Origin: Roseburia sp. CAG:10041_57
GTDB taxonomy: Bacteria > Bacillota > Clostridia > Lachnospirales > Lachnospiraceae
Assembly (NCBI GenBank): GCA_001916965.1
Contig: MNTL01000003.1
Location: forward strand, 1 to 64,000
Direction of reading: 5' to 3'
DNA: 64,000 nt
Each line of letters opens with the position of its first letter. Positions within the stretch are counted from its first letter, which is position 1. Of this stretch, positions 17,590-25,369 are shown piece by piece. The notes under the pieces were generated by a model. The model ran no database searches, was not told the DNA's origin, and worked only from the letters and a program-made list of their open reading frames with translations. Position numbers and translations under genes: made by a program.

Positions 17590-18521
17590 TGAGTAAGTAT
17601 TGTTTCGGTGTCGATGTAGGAGGCACAACTGTAAAGCTTGGTCTTTTTGACCTGGAAGGAAATGTGCAGGATAAGTGGGAGATTATTACCAGAACAGAAG
17701 AGAATGGCAAGAATATTCTCCCGGACGTAGCCAAATCCGTTTTGGACAAGATGGCAGAGAAGAATATTGCAAAAGACGAAGTAGCAGGTATCGGTATCGG
17801 TGTACCAGGACCTGTAAATGATAAAGGCGTTGTACTCAAGGCAGTCAACCTTGGCTGGGACATCATGGATGTAAAAGAAATTCTTGGTGGTCTGACAGGA
17901 CTTGCTGTACAGGCTGGTAATGATGCAAATGTAGCAGCTCTTGGTGAGATGTGGCGCGGTGGTGGACAAGGCTTCGGGAACATGGTACTTGTTACACTTG
18001 GAACCGGTGTAGGCGGCGGCGTTATCCTTGGCGGTAAGATTCTGACAGGTGCTACCGGCGCAGCAGGTGAAATCGGTCATATTCATATAGAAGACAAAGA
18101 AGGAGATGCCTGCGGATGTGGCAATCATGGCTGTCTGGAACAGTATGCATCAGCAACAGGTATCGTAAGACTGGCGAAGAGAAGACTGGAAGCAGATACA
18201 AAGGACAGTGTACTCCGTCAGGGCGAAGTCAGTGCCAAGACTGTATTTGATGCAGTAAAAGCCGGTGATGAAGTAGCGTGTGAGATCGCAGAGCAGTTTG
18301 GACAATACCTTGGCAAAGGACTGGCAGCTATCGCAGCAGTCGTAAATCCAGAAGCCTTCGTTATCGGTGGTGGTGTATCTAAGGCAGGAGATATCTTATG
18401 CCAGTACATCACAAAATACTATGAGAAATATGCGTTCCATGGATGCATGAATGCGCAGTTCAAGCTTGCAACACTGGGAAATGACGCAGGAATCTATGGT
18501 GCTGCGAAGCTGGTACTGTAA
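17589..18521 (+). CDS. glcK: ROK-family glucokinase
   Basis: 310 residues. The N-terminal phosphate loop is GVDVGGTTVKLGLF, and the ROK zinc motif CGCGNHGCLEQYAS lies near residues 176-189. LVTLGTGVGGG and the AGEIGH motif are also present. It phosphorylates glucose to glucose 6-phosphate in the cytosol. The start overlaps the hprK stop (TAATG), so the two are translationally coupled, which makes sense because both act in sugar sensing and entry. A ROK repressor is unlikely because there is no helix-turn-helix domain. Confidence 0.93.
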   Translation: MSKYCFGVDVGGTTVKLGLFDLEGNVQDKWEIITRTEENGKNILPDVAKSVLDKMAEKNIAKDEVAGIGIGVPGPVNDKGVVLKAVNLGWDIMDVKEILGGLTGLAVQAGNDANVAALGEMWRGGGQGFGNMVLVTLGTGVGGGVILGGKILTGATGAAGEIGHIHIEDKEGDACGCGNHGCLEQYASATGIVRLAKRRLEADTKDSVLRQGEVSAKTVFDAVKAGDEVACEIAEQFGQYLGKGLAAIAAVVNPEAFVIGGGVSKAGDILCQYITKYYEKYAFHGCMNAQFKLATLGNDAGIYGAAKLVL

Positions 18522-18545
18522 TATAATAGGTTGTAAAAATAAAAG

Positions 18546-19478
18546 ATGACAGGTGAGATTTTGAAGCAGGAGATTATAACAGAATTAAAGCAATACCTTC
18601 CTACAGAAAGAATACTGGAACAGGAGCCGATGAGCCGTCATACAACATTTCGAGTAGGTGGACCGGCAAGGCTGTTCCTGGAGATAGCCACGCAAGAAGA
18701 ATTGAAAAGTACGATTCAGCTGTTAAATGACGCAGGAGAGACTTACTATTTATTAGGAAATGGCAGCAATCTTCTGGTAAGTGACAAGGGGTATGACGGT
18801 ATTATTCTGCATCTTGCCAAAGAATTTAACCATATCGAGATAAAAGATAATCATATCATGTACTGTGAGGCTGGAGCAACATTGGCGGCTATCGCCAGAG
18901 TTGCTCTTGCACAGTCACTGACAGGGTTTGAATTCGCTGCGGGGATTCCCGGGACTCTGGGTGGCGCAGTTGTGATGAATGCGGGCGCATATGACGGTGA
19001 AATGAAGCAGGTCATTACTTCTGTACGCCTGATGACTCCACAGGGAGAGATTGTAGAGAAGAGCTGTGAAGAGATGCATTTTGCATACCGACACAGCCTT
19101 TTGAAAGAAGAAGCTTATATTGTATTGGGAGCTTCCATACAGTTAGAGAAAGGGCAGCAGGAAGAGATACGTCTCAAGATGGAAGACCTGGCTGCCAGAA
19201 GAAAAGACAAACAGCCACTGGAATATCCAAGTGCCGGTTCTACCTTTAAAAGACCGGAAGGATATTTTGCAGCCAAACTGATACAGGATGCGGGGCTTCG
19301 AGGCTTTCAATGCGGTGGCGCACAGGTATCAGAGAAACATTGTGGCTTTGTTGTAAATAAGGGCAATGCCACAGCAACAGATATTTATATATTGATACAG
19401 GAAATACAGGCTAAAGTATGGAGCAGCTTTGGCGTAAAGATAGAGCCGGAAGTCATTATGCTGGGAGATTTTCAGTAG
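18546..19478 (+). CDS. murB: UDP-N-acetylenolpyruvoylglucosamine reductase
   Basis: 310 residues. The FAD-binding segment YLLGNGSNLLVSDKGYDG is near 66-83 and GIPGTLGGAVVMNAGAYDGE near 137-156. The C-terminal substrate domain includes YPSAGSTFKRPEG and the catalytic Glu region IEPEVIMLG. It reduces the enolpyruvyl group in UDP-MurNAc synthesis using NADPH. It begins 24 nt after glcK with a weak ribosome site, inside the same operon. Confidence 0.95.
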   Translation: MTGEILKQEIITELKQYLPTERILEQEPMSRHTTFRVGGPARLFLEIATQEELKSTIQLLNDAGETYYLLGNGSNLLVSDKGYDGIILHLAKEFNHIEIKDNHIMYCEAGATLAAIARVALAQSLTGFEFAAGIPGTLGGAVVMNAGAYDGEMKQVITSVRLMTPQGEIVEKSCEEMHFAYRHSLLKEEAYIVLGASIQLEKGQQEEIRLKMEDLAARRKDKQPLEYPSAGSTFKRPEGYFAAKLIQDAGLRGFQCGGAQVSEKHCGFVVNKGNATATDIYILIQEIQAKVWSSFGVKIEPEVIMLGDFQ

Positions 19479-19542
19479 ATCCGGTACAGGAACACAAACA
19501 GACATCATTTGCGAAAGAGATTGACAGAAAGGCTGGGGAGCT

Positions 19543-20397
19543 ATGAGATTTGTAATTGTGACTGGTATGAGTGGAGGCGGTAAGAGTACCGCTATGAAAA
19601 TGTTGGAGGATGCCGGGTTTTACTGTGCAGACAATATCCCGGTGGCATTGATCGACAAGTTCGTGGAACTGATCACAATGCCCAATTCTACAATACAGAA
19701 TGTTGCTTTAGGACTGGATGTCAGGGCGGCACAGTCATTTGATGACGTGAATCAGGCAGTTGCAAGACTGAGAAAATCCAAGTATTCTTTTGAATTACTG
19801 TTTCTGGAGGCTTCTGACCAGGTACTTTTGAAAAGATATAAGGAAACCAGACGAATCCATCCTCTGTCTACAGATGGGGATCTGATGAAGGGTATTACCC
19901 AGGAGAGAGCCCTGCTTGCCAGCATCAGAGAGCAGGCTGACTATGTCATTGATACAACGAACCTGCTGACCAGAGAGTTAAAGGCGGAGCTGGATCGTAT
20001 CTTTGTAAATAATGAGAAATATAACAGCCTTATGGTCAATGTGATTTCATTTGGCTTCAAACATGGAATACCACAGGATGCAGACCTTGTATTTGATGTA
20101 AGGTTTCTGCCGAATCCTTTCTATATAGATGAAATGAAACCTAAAACAGGACTGGATAAGGAAGTCCATGATTATGTCATGAGCTTTCAGGAAGCACATC
20201 AGTTTCTGGATAAGCTGACAGATATGATTACTTTCCTTATTCCCAATTATGTGAAAGAGGGCAAGAATCAGCTGGTAGTAGCTATTGGCTGTACCGGAGG
20301 ACAGCACAGAAGTGTGACTCTGGCGATAGAGCTGTATAACAGATTGAGTAATCAGGGTGAATACGGGCTGACTCTGCGGCACAGGGATATAAAATAA
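19543..20397 (+). CDS. rapZ: RapZ/YvcJ family RNase adapter and nucleotide-binding protein
   Basis: 284 residues. Walker A GMSGGGKS is at 8-15, FYCADNIPVALIDK follows, and the C-terminal domain has VAIGCTGGQHRSV. In Enterobacteria the family guides RNase E to the small RNA GlmZ and binds GlcN6P; in Bacillus, YvcJ is a GTPase/ATPase linked to competence. It is followed directly by whiA. The yvcK gene that often lies between them in Bacilli is absent. RBS GGGGAG. Confidence 0.93.
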   Translation: MRFVIVTGMSGGGKSTAMKMLEDAGFYCADNIPVALIDKFVELITMPNSTIQNVALGLDVRAAQSFDDVNQAVARLRKSKYSFELLFLEASDQVLLKRYKETRRIHPLSTDGDLMKGITQERALLASIREQADYVIDTTNLLTRELKAELDRIFVNNEKYNSLMVNVISFGFKHGIPQDADLVFDVRFLPNPFYIDEMKPKTGLDKEVHDYVMSFQEAHQFLDKLTDMITFLIPNYVKEGKNQLVVAIGCTGGQHRSVTLAIELYNRLSNQGEYGLTLRHRDIK

Positions 20398-20407
20398 GAG
20401 GTAGCCT

Positions 20408-21304
20408 ATGTCATTTTCAGGAGAAGTGAAAGATGAACTGGTCAGACTCCTGCCGGAAGCAAGACACTGCGATATTGCAGAGCTGGCAGCGATTCTGGAG
20501 TATACCAAAGCTGTGAAATGTGACGAAAAGGGAGCGAAATATATTGAAATTCAGGAAGAAACTCCCTATGTTGCAAGAAAAGGCTTTACATTACTGAAGA
20601 AAACATTTAATATAGAAGGCAAAATGGACAATTTCGTGAATCTGTTCCGATACACGGAAGAAGACGTTGTGCAGAGAATATTGCAGGCGGTGAAGTACGA
20701 GGAGAAGAGCTTATGTGTCAATCCTCTGGTCATCAAAAGCCTGTGTTGTAAGCGTGCCTTTTTACGAGGTGCGTTTCTGGGCATTGGCTCCATGAGCAAC
20801 CCGGAGAAAGGGTATCATCTGGAGTTCGTATGCGAAAACGATGAACAGGCAATGCAGATACAGGGAGCTTTGGCAGATTTTGATATTGAAGGCAAGGTCG
20901 TACAGAGAAAGCGCTACCTGGTAGTCTATATCAAGGAAAGCGAAGGCATTGTAGAATTACTTAATGTCATGGGCGCCCATCAGTCACTCATGAGTCTGGA
21001 GAATCTGCGGATCCTGAAAGATATGCGCAATTCCATTAATAGAAAAGTCAACTGCGAAGCTGCAAATATTACTAAAACTGTGAATGCAGCAACAAAACAA
21101 ATAGAAGATATCATGTATATCAAGGAACATTATGGTTTTCATAATCTGTCCCACCAGCTGCGGGAAATCGCTGAGGTCAGACTTGATTATCCCGATGCGA
21201 CACTAAAAGAGTTAGGTGAATATCTGAATCCCAAAGTAGGGAAGTCAGGAGTCAACCACAGGCTTAGAAAGCTGGGTGAGTTGGCAGACAGATTGCGAAA
21301 ATAA
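20408..21304 (+). CDS. whiA: DNA-binding protein WhiA
   Basis: 298 residues: an N-terminal LAGLIDADG-like fold (ending around FLGIGSMSNPEKGYHLEF) without nuclease activity, and a C-terminal helix-turn-helix (LKELGEYLNPKVGKSGVNHR). WhiA proteins affect cell division and carbon metabolism in Gram-positive bacteria. RBS AGAGGTAG. It sits between rapZ and the HPr-like gene, as it does in Bacillus, where crh is the downstream gene. Confidence 0.95.
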   Translation: MSFSGEVKDELVRLLPEARHCDIAELAAILEYTKAVKCDEKGAKYIEIQEETPYVARKGFTLLKKTFNIEGKMDNFVNLFRYTEEDVVQRILQAVKYEEKSLCVNPLVIKSLCCKRAFLRGAFLGIGSMSNPEKGYHLEFVCENDEQAMQIQGALADFDIEGKVVQRKRYLVVYIKESEGIVELLNVMGAHQSLMSLENLRILKDMRNSINRKVNCEAANITKTVNAATKQIEDIMYIKEHYGFHNLSHQLREIAEVRLDYPDATLKELGEYLNPKVGKSGVNHRLRKLGELADRLRK

Positions 21305-21318
21305 AGGAGGAGAATATT

Positions 21319-21579
21319 ATGATTCAGAAGTCAATGAAAGTCCAGTTGGACAATGGTCTGGAAGCAAGACCGGTAGCAGTATTCGTACAGGTAGCCAGCC
21401 AGTATGAAAGCACCATCTATGTGGAAGTGGATGATAAGAAAGTAAATGCAAAGAGTATCATGGGTATGATGAGTCTCGGACTTGATAACGGTGAGACACT
21501 TACAGTTGTTGCAGATGGTTCTGATGAATCCGCAGCTGTAGCACATATTGAAAGATTCCTGAGTGGACAGGATGCCTAA
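21319..21579 (+). CDS. HPr-fold protein with Glu15 and Ser46, Crh-like
   Basis: 86 residues, full HPr length. Aligned to Bacillus HPr without gaps, the active-site region reads NGLEARPV, so the phosphorylatable His15 is Glu15. AKSIMGMMSLGL keeps Ser46, the site of HPr kinase. It therefore cannot carry phosphate between enzyme I and PTS EII in the normal way, but can be a regulatory partner of HprK and CcpA like Crh, which has Gln15. It sits directly after whiA in the operon that starts with hprK, the position of crh in Bacillus. RBS AGGAGG. A conventional HPr must be elsewhere. Confidence 0.9.
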   Translation: MIQKSMKVQLDNGLEARPVAVFVQVASQYESTIYVEVDDKKVNAKSIMGMMSLGLDNGETLTVVADGSDESAAVAHIERFLSGQDA

Positions 21580-22462
21580 GAAAGTTCTTTTCATCGTGAA
21601 TCCCCATGCCGGTAAAGGGCAGATCAGAAATCATCTGCTGGAGATCACAGATACTCTCGTCAAGGCTGACTGCGAGGTGACAGTATATACCACACAGAAC
21701 CAGGGAGATGCGATACGTGTCACCAGAGAGAGAGACAAGTCCTATCAGTTAGTTGTATGCAGCGGAGGAGACGGCACCTTAGACGAGATAGTGACCGGCA
21801 TGATGCAATCCGGGTTCAAGACCACTGTAGGATATATTCCTGCAGGAAGTACCAATGATTTTGCAAACAGCCTGAAACTTCCATCTCAAATGAAGAAAGC
21901 AGCCGATATCGTGGCAGCAGGACATACATTTGCCTGTGATGTCGGAGTGTTTAATCATGATGTATTTGTATATATTGCTGCCTTTGGCCTGTTTACTGAA
22001 GTTTCCTATGGAACACCGCAGGAAATGAAGAACGCACTGGGGCATATGGCATACATTCTGGAAGGCATGAAACACCTGCAGAATGTGAAATCCTACCATA
22101 TAAAGGTAAGCTATGATGACACTGTCATTGAGGACGATTTCATCTTTGGAATGATTACCAATTCCTATTCTGTAGGAGGATTCAAGAATATTACCGGCAG
22201 AAATGTGGCACTTAACGACGGACTCTTTGAAGTCACATTGATCAAGCGACCCAATAATCCTATCGAACTGAATTCCATCCTGACGGCATTGATTAGTGAG
22301 AGAGTAGACACCGCTTATATGTATTGCTTCAAGACAGCATCCCTTACCATAGAGTCTGGTGAAGAGATAGCATGGACACTGGATGGGGAATACGGCGGTA
22401 ACCATACCAAGGTAGAGCTGTCCAATAAACAGCAGGCAGTGGATATTATTGTGAAAGAATAG
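21572..22462 (+). CDS. YegS/BmrU family lipid (diacylglycerol) kinase
   Basis: About 296 residues from ATG 21572, which overlaps the HPr-like stop by 8 nt; a GTG at 21563 is also in frame. The catalytic domain has FIVNPHAGKG near the start, VCSGGDGTLDE near residues 60-70 and GYIPAGSTNDFANSL near 86-100, all diacylglycerol kinase-fold signatures. It probably phosphorylates diacylglycerol or a related lipid with ATP and feeds phospholipid recycling. It is the last gene of the hprK operon. Tandem hairpins follow. Confidence 0.9.
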   Translation: MPKKVLFIVNPHAGKGQIRNHLLEITDTLVKADCEVTVYTTQNQGDAIRVTRERDKSYQLVVCSGGDGTLDEIVTGMMQSGFKTTVGYIPAGSTNDFANSLKLPSQMKKAADIVAAGHTFACDVGVFNHDVFVYIAAFGLFTEVSYGTPQEMKNALGHMAYILEGMKHLQNVKSYHIKVSYDDTVIEDDFIFGMITNSYSVGGFKNITGRNVALNDGLFEVTLIKRPNNPIELNSILTALISERVDTAYMYCFKTASLTIESGEEIAWTLDGEYGGNHTKVELSNKQQAVDIIVKE

Positions 22463-22494
22463 TGTGAAAAAACCATATATGGTAGTTTTTCACA
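22463..22494 (+). terminator. Hairpin 1 after the hprK operon
   Basis: TGTGAAAAA and TTTTTCACA arms enclose ACCATATATGGT. It starts at the first base after the stop codon. It lacks its own downstream T run, so it may protect the 3' end rather than terminate. Confidence 0.5.
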
Positions 22495-22496
22495 CG

Positions 22497-22525
22497 GCAA
22501 ATTTGTACCTGCGGTCCAAATTTGC
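22497..22525. repeat. Hairpin 2 after the hprK operon
   Basis: GCAAATTTG and CAAATTTGC form a perfect 9-bp stem with an 11-nt loop. Confidence 0.5.
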
Positions 22526-22549
22526 AAGTTACAGAAATATATTACAAGC

Positions 22550-22580
22550 GCACAGGATATTTGTATCTTGTGCTTTTTTT
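22550..22580 (+). terminator. Intrinsic terminator of the hprK operon
   Basis: GCACAGGATA, loop TTTG, TATCTTGTGC, then T7. One G-T pair in the stem. Confidence 0.85.
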
Positions 22581-22617
22581 GAGTTAAAATTATAACGTTA
22601 AAAAATAAACAATTTAG

Positions 22618-22646
22618 TTTACAACCCAGGGAAAACGGTTTATAAT
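22618..22646 (+). promoter_or_regulatory. fba promoter
   Basis: TTTACA at 22618-22623, a 17-base spacer and TATAAT at 22641-22646. A leader of about 105 nt follows before the ATG at 22760. Confidence 0.7.
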
Positions 22647-22759
22647 GTATTTTGTCAGGGACAATTGCGTTCCAATGATAAAGAGGCAAGCAGTAACTAT
22701 TAATTCTGCAAAGAATTATGGAGAGTTATGGCAAGTAATGAAAATGGAGGTTTGGAATT

Positions 22760-23626
22760 ATGTTAGTTTCAGCTACAGAAATGCTTAAAAAAGCAAAAGC
22801 AGGTCATTATGCAGTAGGTCATTTCAACATCAACAACCTTGAATGGACAAAAGCCATTCTGTTAACCGCACAGGAATTAAACAGCCCTGTAATCTTAGGC
22901 GTATCAGAAGGTGCCGGCAAGTACATGACAGGCTTTGATACAGTTGCCGCTATGGTTAAGGCAATGGATAAATCACTCGGAATCACAGTACCAGTTGCAT
23001 TACATCTGGATCATGGTACTTATGACGGATGCTACAAGTGCATCAAGGCTGGTTTCACATCTATCATGTTTGATGGTTCTCACTATGATATCGATGAGAA
23101 CATCGCAAAGACTAAGGAATTAGTAGCAGTTGCTCATGCAATGGGCATGTCCATCGAAGCAGAAGTTGGTTCTATCGGTGGTGAAGAAGACGGCGTTATC
23201 GGTATGGGCGAGTGCGCAGATCCTAACGAGTGTAAGCAGATTGCAGATCTTGGTGTAGATATGTTAGCAGCAGGTATCGGTAACATCCATGGTAAATATC
23301 CTGCAAACTGGAAGGGATTAAGCTTCGAGACTCTGGATGCAATCCAGCAGAAGACAGGTGTTATGCCTCTTGTACTTCATGGTGGTACAGGTATCCCTGC
23401 AGAGATGGTTAAGAAAGCTATCACACTTGGCGTAGCTAAGGTTAACGTTAATACAGAATGCCAGTTAGCATTCCAGGAAGCTACACGTAAGTACATCGAA
23501 GCTGGTAAGGACTTAGAAGGTAAGGGATTCGATCCTCGTAAACTCTTAAATCCTGGCTTCGAAGCTATCAAGGCTACAGTAAAAGAGAAGATGGAACTCT
23601 TCGGATCTGTTGGCAAGGCAGAATAA
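22760..23626 (+). CDS. fba: Class II fructose-1,6-bisphosphate aldolase
   Basis: 288 residues. Zinc-binding and catalytic motifs are LHLDHGTYD near 80-88, EAEVGSIGGEEDG near 133-145, the HGKYP region and LHGGTGIP near 209-216. It splits fructose 1,6-bisphosphate to dihydroxyacetone phosphate and glyceraldehyde 3-phosphate. It has a strong promoter, GGAGG ribosome site and terminator of its own, as expected for a highly expressed glycolytic gene. The codon choice is visibly biased to a few codons (GGT, GAA, ATC). Confidence 0.96.
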   Translation: MLVSATEMLKKAKAGHYAVGHFNINNLEWTKAILLTAQELNSPVILGVSEGAGKYMTGFDTVAAMVKAMDKSLGITVPVALHLDHGTYDGCYKCIKAGFTSIMFDGSHYDIDENIAKTKELVAVAHAMGMSIEAEVGSIGGEEDGVIGMGECADPNECKQIADLGVDMLAAGIGNIHGKYPANWKGLSFETLDAIQQKTGVMPLVLHGGTGIPAEMVKKAITLGVAKVNVNTECQLAFQEATRKYIEAGKDLEGKGFDPRKLLNPGFEAIKATVKEKMELFGSVGKAE

Positions 23627-23662
23627 TTGAGAGAATACACGGCTTGGCTGTGAAAAAAGAAG

Positions 23663-23702
23663 ACCTGATAGAGGGGAGAAATCCTTTCTGTCAGGTTTTT
23701 TA
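23663..23702 (+). terminator. fba terminator
   Basis: ACCTGA...TCAGGT outer stem with an inner AGA/TCT and GG/CC helix, followed by a T6 run. Confidence 0.75.
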
Positions 23703-23727
23703 TATGCTTGAAAATATTGTAGAAAAT

Positions 23728-23869
23728 AAAAAAATCCCCCTAAAAAGGGAGGATGCCAAGTAATCTCTGATTACTTGGCATTATTATGAAAAAGTTATTA
23801 TAAGTAATGTTATTATCACTTTTTAATTTAAGGTGGATGTCTGTTACATCCTCCTTTGCATCGCTGCAT
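23728..23869 (-). ncRNA. Candidate small regulatory RNA of about 140 nt
   Basis: A complete minus-strand unit with no coding capacity. Four stem-loops follow one another: AAGG-x-GGATGT/ACATCC-x-CCTT at 23856-23830, hiding an AGGAGG; AAGTGAT/ATTACTT; a perfect 12-bp stem at 23780-23754; and a terminator ATCCTCCC/GGGGGAT with T6 at 23754-23728. A promoter lies directly upstream at 23903-23876. The CATCCTCCC in the terminator is complementary to Shine-Dalgarno sequences and to the RNA's own 5' AGGAGGATG. It resembles no RNA family I can name. Confidence 0.5.
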
Positions 23870-23875
23870 CTTATG

Positions 23876-23903
23876 ATTATAGTATAGGGGAGTTTCGTGT
23901 CTA
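23876..23903 (-). promoter_or_regulatory. Promoter of the minus-strand small RNA
   Basis: On the minus strand TAGACA (23903-23898), a 16-base spacer and TATAAT (23881-23876); transcription would start near 23869. Confidence 0.5.
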
Positions 23904-23981
23904 AATCGTGTTGATATTTTGAACAATTCTGAAAAGAATTATGAACAGAATATGAATAAGAAGCTTGGACATTTCTGCTGT

Positions 23982-24287
23982 TTATTTTAGAAAAGTACCA
24001 TAGTTTTGTCTGTCATCAATTATGTAATCAATTTTTACACAGTTCTCATACTCTTTTATCTGGAAGACGAACCAGAGGTGTGACCAGAAATTTAAAACAC
24101 GATATTTGGAAGGAATATACTTCAATCGGGCACATCCGATGAGGGGAGTGGATTCCAAATAAGAGATTTTCTCATCATAAGCATCCAATAGTCGCAATGC
24201 ACACTCTTCTCCGTTGTCTCTGGCACAACGGAATGTGTATTCTTCCAGAACAGCATTTGCCGCAGGAGAAATATCAACTTTATACAT
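23982..24287 (-). CDS. RelE/ParE superfamily toxin
   Basis: 101 residues with the RelE/ParE fold pattern: an N-terminal strand (YKVDISPAANAVLEEY), two helices, then a beta sheet with SKYRVLNFWSHLWFVFQI. The position after a Phd/YefM-like antitoxin, with an 8-nt overlap, is the standard type II module. The target (ribosome-bound mRNA or gyrase) cannot be told. No ribosome site other than that inside the antitoxin gene is seen, consistent with translational coupling. Confidence 0.85.
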   Translation of the reverse strand: MYKVDISPAANAVLEEYTFRCARDNGEECALRLLDAYDEKISYLESTPLIGCARLKYIPSKYRVLNFWSHLWFVFQIKEYENCVKIDYIIDDRQNYGTFLK

Positions 24288-24561
24288 AAGTTTTCTCCTT
24301 TAGTGCTGCACGGAGCTTAGCAGAAGCACTGTGGGCATCCATGTCAGGTGCGCCGGCACGCCTTAATTCTTCAATTTCAATTAATTTCTCCCTAAGTTCC
24401 AATTGTTTTTCACGCTGATCATAAGTGGCTATATCCATAACAACCAGATCGCCTTCACCGTTTTTAGTTAAAAAAACAGGTTCACCGGTTTCTTTGCATA
24501 GGGCAGCTATCTCTGTGTAATTTTGACGAATAGCAGCGGATGGTCTGATTAGTGTTTGCAT
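24280..24561 (-). CDS. Phd/YefM-type antitoxin
   Basis: 93 residues. The N-terminal domain, RPSAAIRQNYTEIAALCKET then EPVFLTKNGEGDLVVMD, is the Phd/YefM DNA-binding fold, and a long charged C-terminal helix would wrap the toxin. Its ribosome site GAAAGG and the promoter at 24607-24635 are clear. A/T-rich inverted repeats between the promoter and the ATG may be operators for autorepression. Confidence 0.87.
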   Translation of the reverse strand: MQTLIRPSAAIRQNYTEIAALCKETGEPVFLTKNGEGDLVVMDIATYDQREKQLELREKLIEIEELRRAGAPDMDAHSASAKLRAALKEKTYV

Positions 24562-24606
24562 AGCAGAACTCCTTTCATGACAATATTTTATATTAATTCT
24601 AATGCT

Positions 24607-24635
24607 ATTATACTATTAAATGATGAAAAAGACAA
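24607..24635 (-). promoter_or_regulatory. Toxin-antitoxin operon promoter
   Basis: Minus strand TTGTCT (24635-24630), 17-base spacer, TATAAT (24612-24607). Confidence 0.6.
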
Positions 24636-24767
24636 ATAAAATAAGGAAGTTCTGCTGACCAAGATGGAAAATATCATATAAAACTGTTATAATGATGTCT
24701 GGGTCAAAAGCCCCCGACTTTGATGCCTACGGATTGCTCCGCGCTACGGGTATTGGAGAGTGAAAGT

Positions 24768-25197
24768 AAATATGTATGCGTAAGCAGACCACGCAGATTC
24801 GGTAAATCTATAGCAGCTAAAATGTTGGTCGCATATTATAGTAAGGGATGTGATTCCAAAGATCTTTTTAAAAATTTGTCCATTAGCAAGCAGCCTTCTT
24901 TTGCTAAATATATGAATCAATATGATGTAATCAGATTAGACATACAGTGGATGTACAGTGTATCTGAAAATTAAGTGCTACTGATAGGGTTTATTCAGGA
25001 TGAAGTAATCTATGAATTAAAGGAGTTATCCAGAGTATATAAAAGATAAGGAACATTCTCAGGCAATAGCACTTTCGGATATTTTTCATGGAACAAAAAG
25101 AAAATTTGTTATCATTATAGATGAGTGGGACTGTGTATTCCGTGAAGAAAAGAAGCATGAATGTGAGATAGAACAGTACAAAGTGAAAAAATGTTAA
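24768..25197 (+). pseudogene. Broken AAA-ATPase_like/PD-(D/E)XK gene
   Basis: The first part reads KYVCVSRPRRFGKS, the P-loop region of the AAA-ATPase_like family, and runs to a TAA at 24972. A second frame reads YPEYIKDKE, and a third segment, KFVIIIDEWDCVFREEK, is the Walker B region; it ends at 25197. The intact paralog at 54102 has the same blocks (KYVCISRPRRFGKS, FIVIIDEWDCIFREY) in order. The N-terminus, at least one frame and the whole C-terminal nuclease half are missing, so it is a relic. Confidence 0.8.
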
Positions 25198-25271
25198 AAA
25201 TCAGAAAAATAAAAATACAAAATTCGTTAAAAATCATATGAATGAAATTTGAAAATTCGTGATATAATGAA

Positions 25272-25330
25272 GTAAAATTACTTGCTTGCAAGTGTAATTT
25301 TACGAAATGTATTGAGTGAGCTATGCTCAC
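25272..25330. repeat. Two inverted repeats upstream of the DUF4143 ATPase
   Basis: GTAAAATTACTTGC and GCAAGTGTAATTTTAC (25272-25303) form a long stem with a 2-nt bulge. GTGAGC, TAT, GCTCAC (25316-25330) forms a second. They lie just before the gene and may be operators or RNA hairpins. Confidence 0.5.
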
Positions 25331-25369
25331 GATAAAAAAAAGCAGTGTATATTTATGGAGGATCACCCT

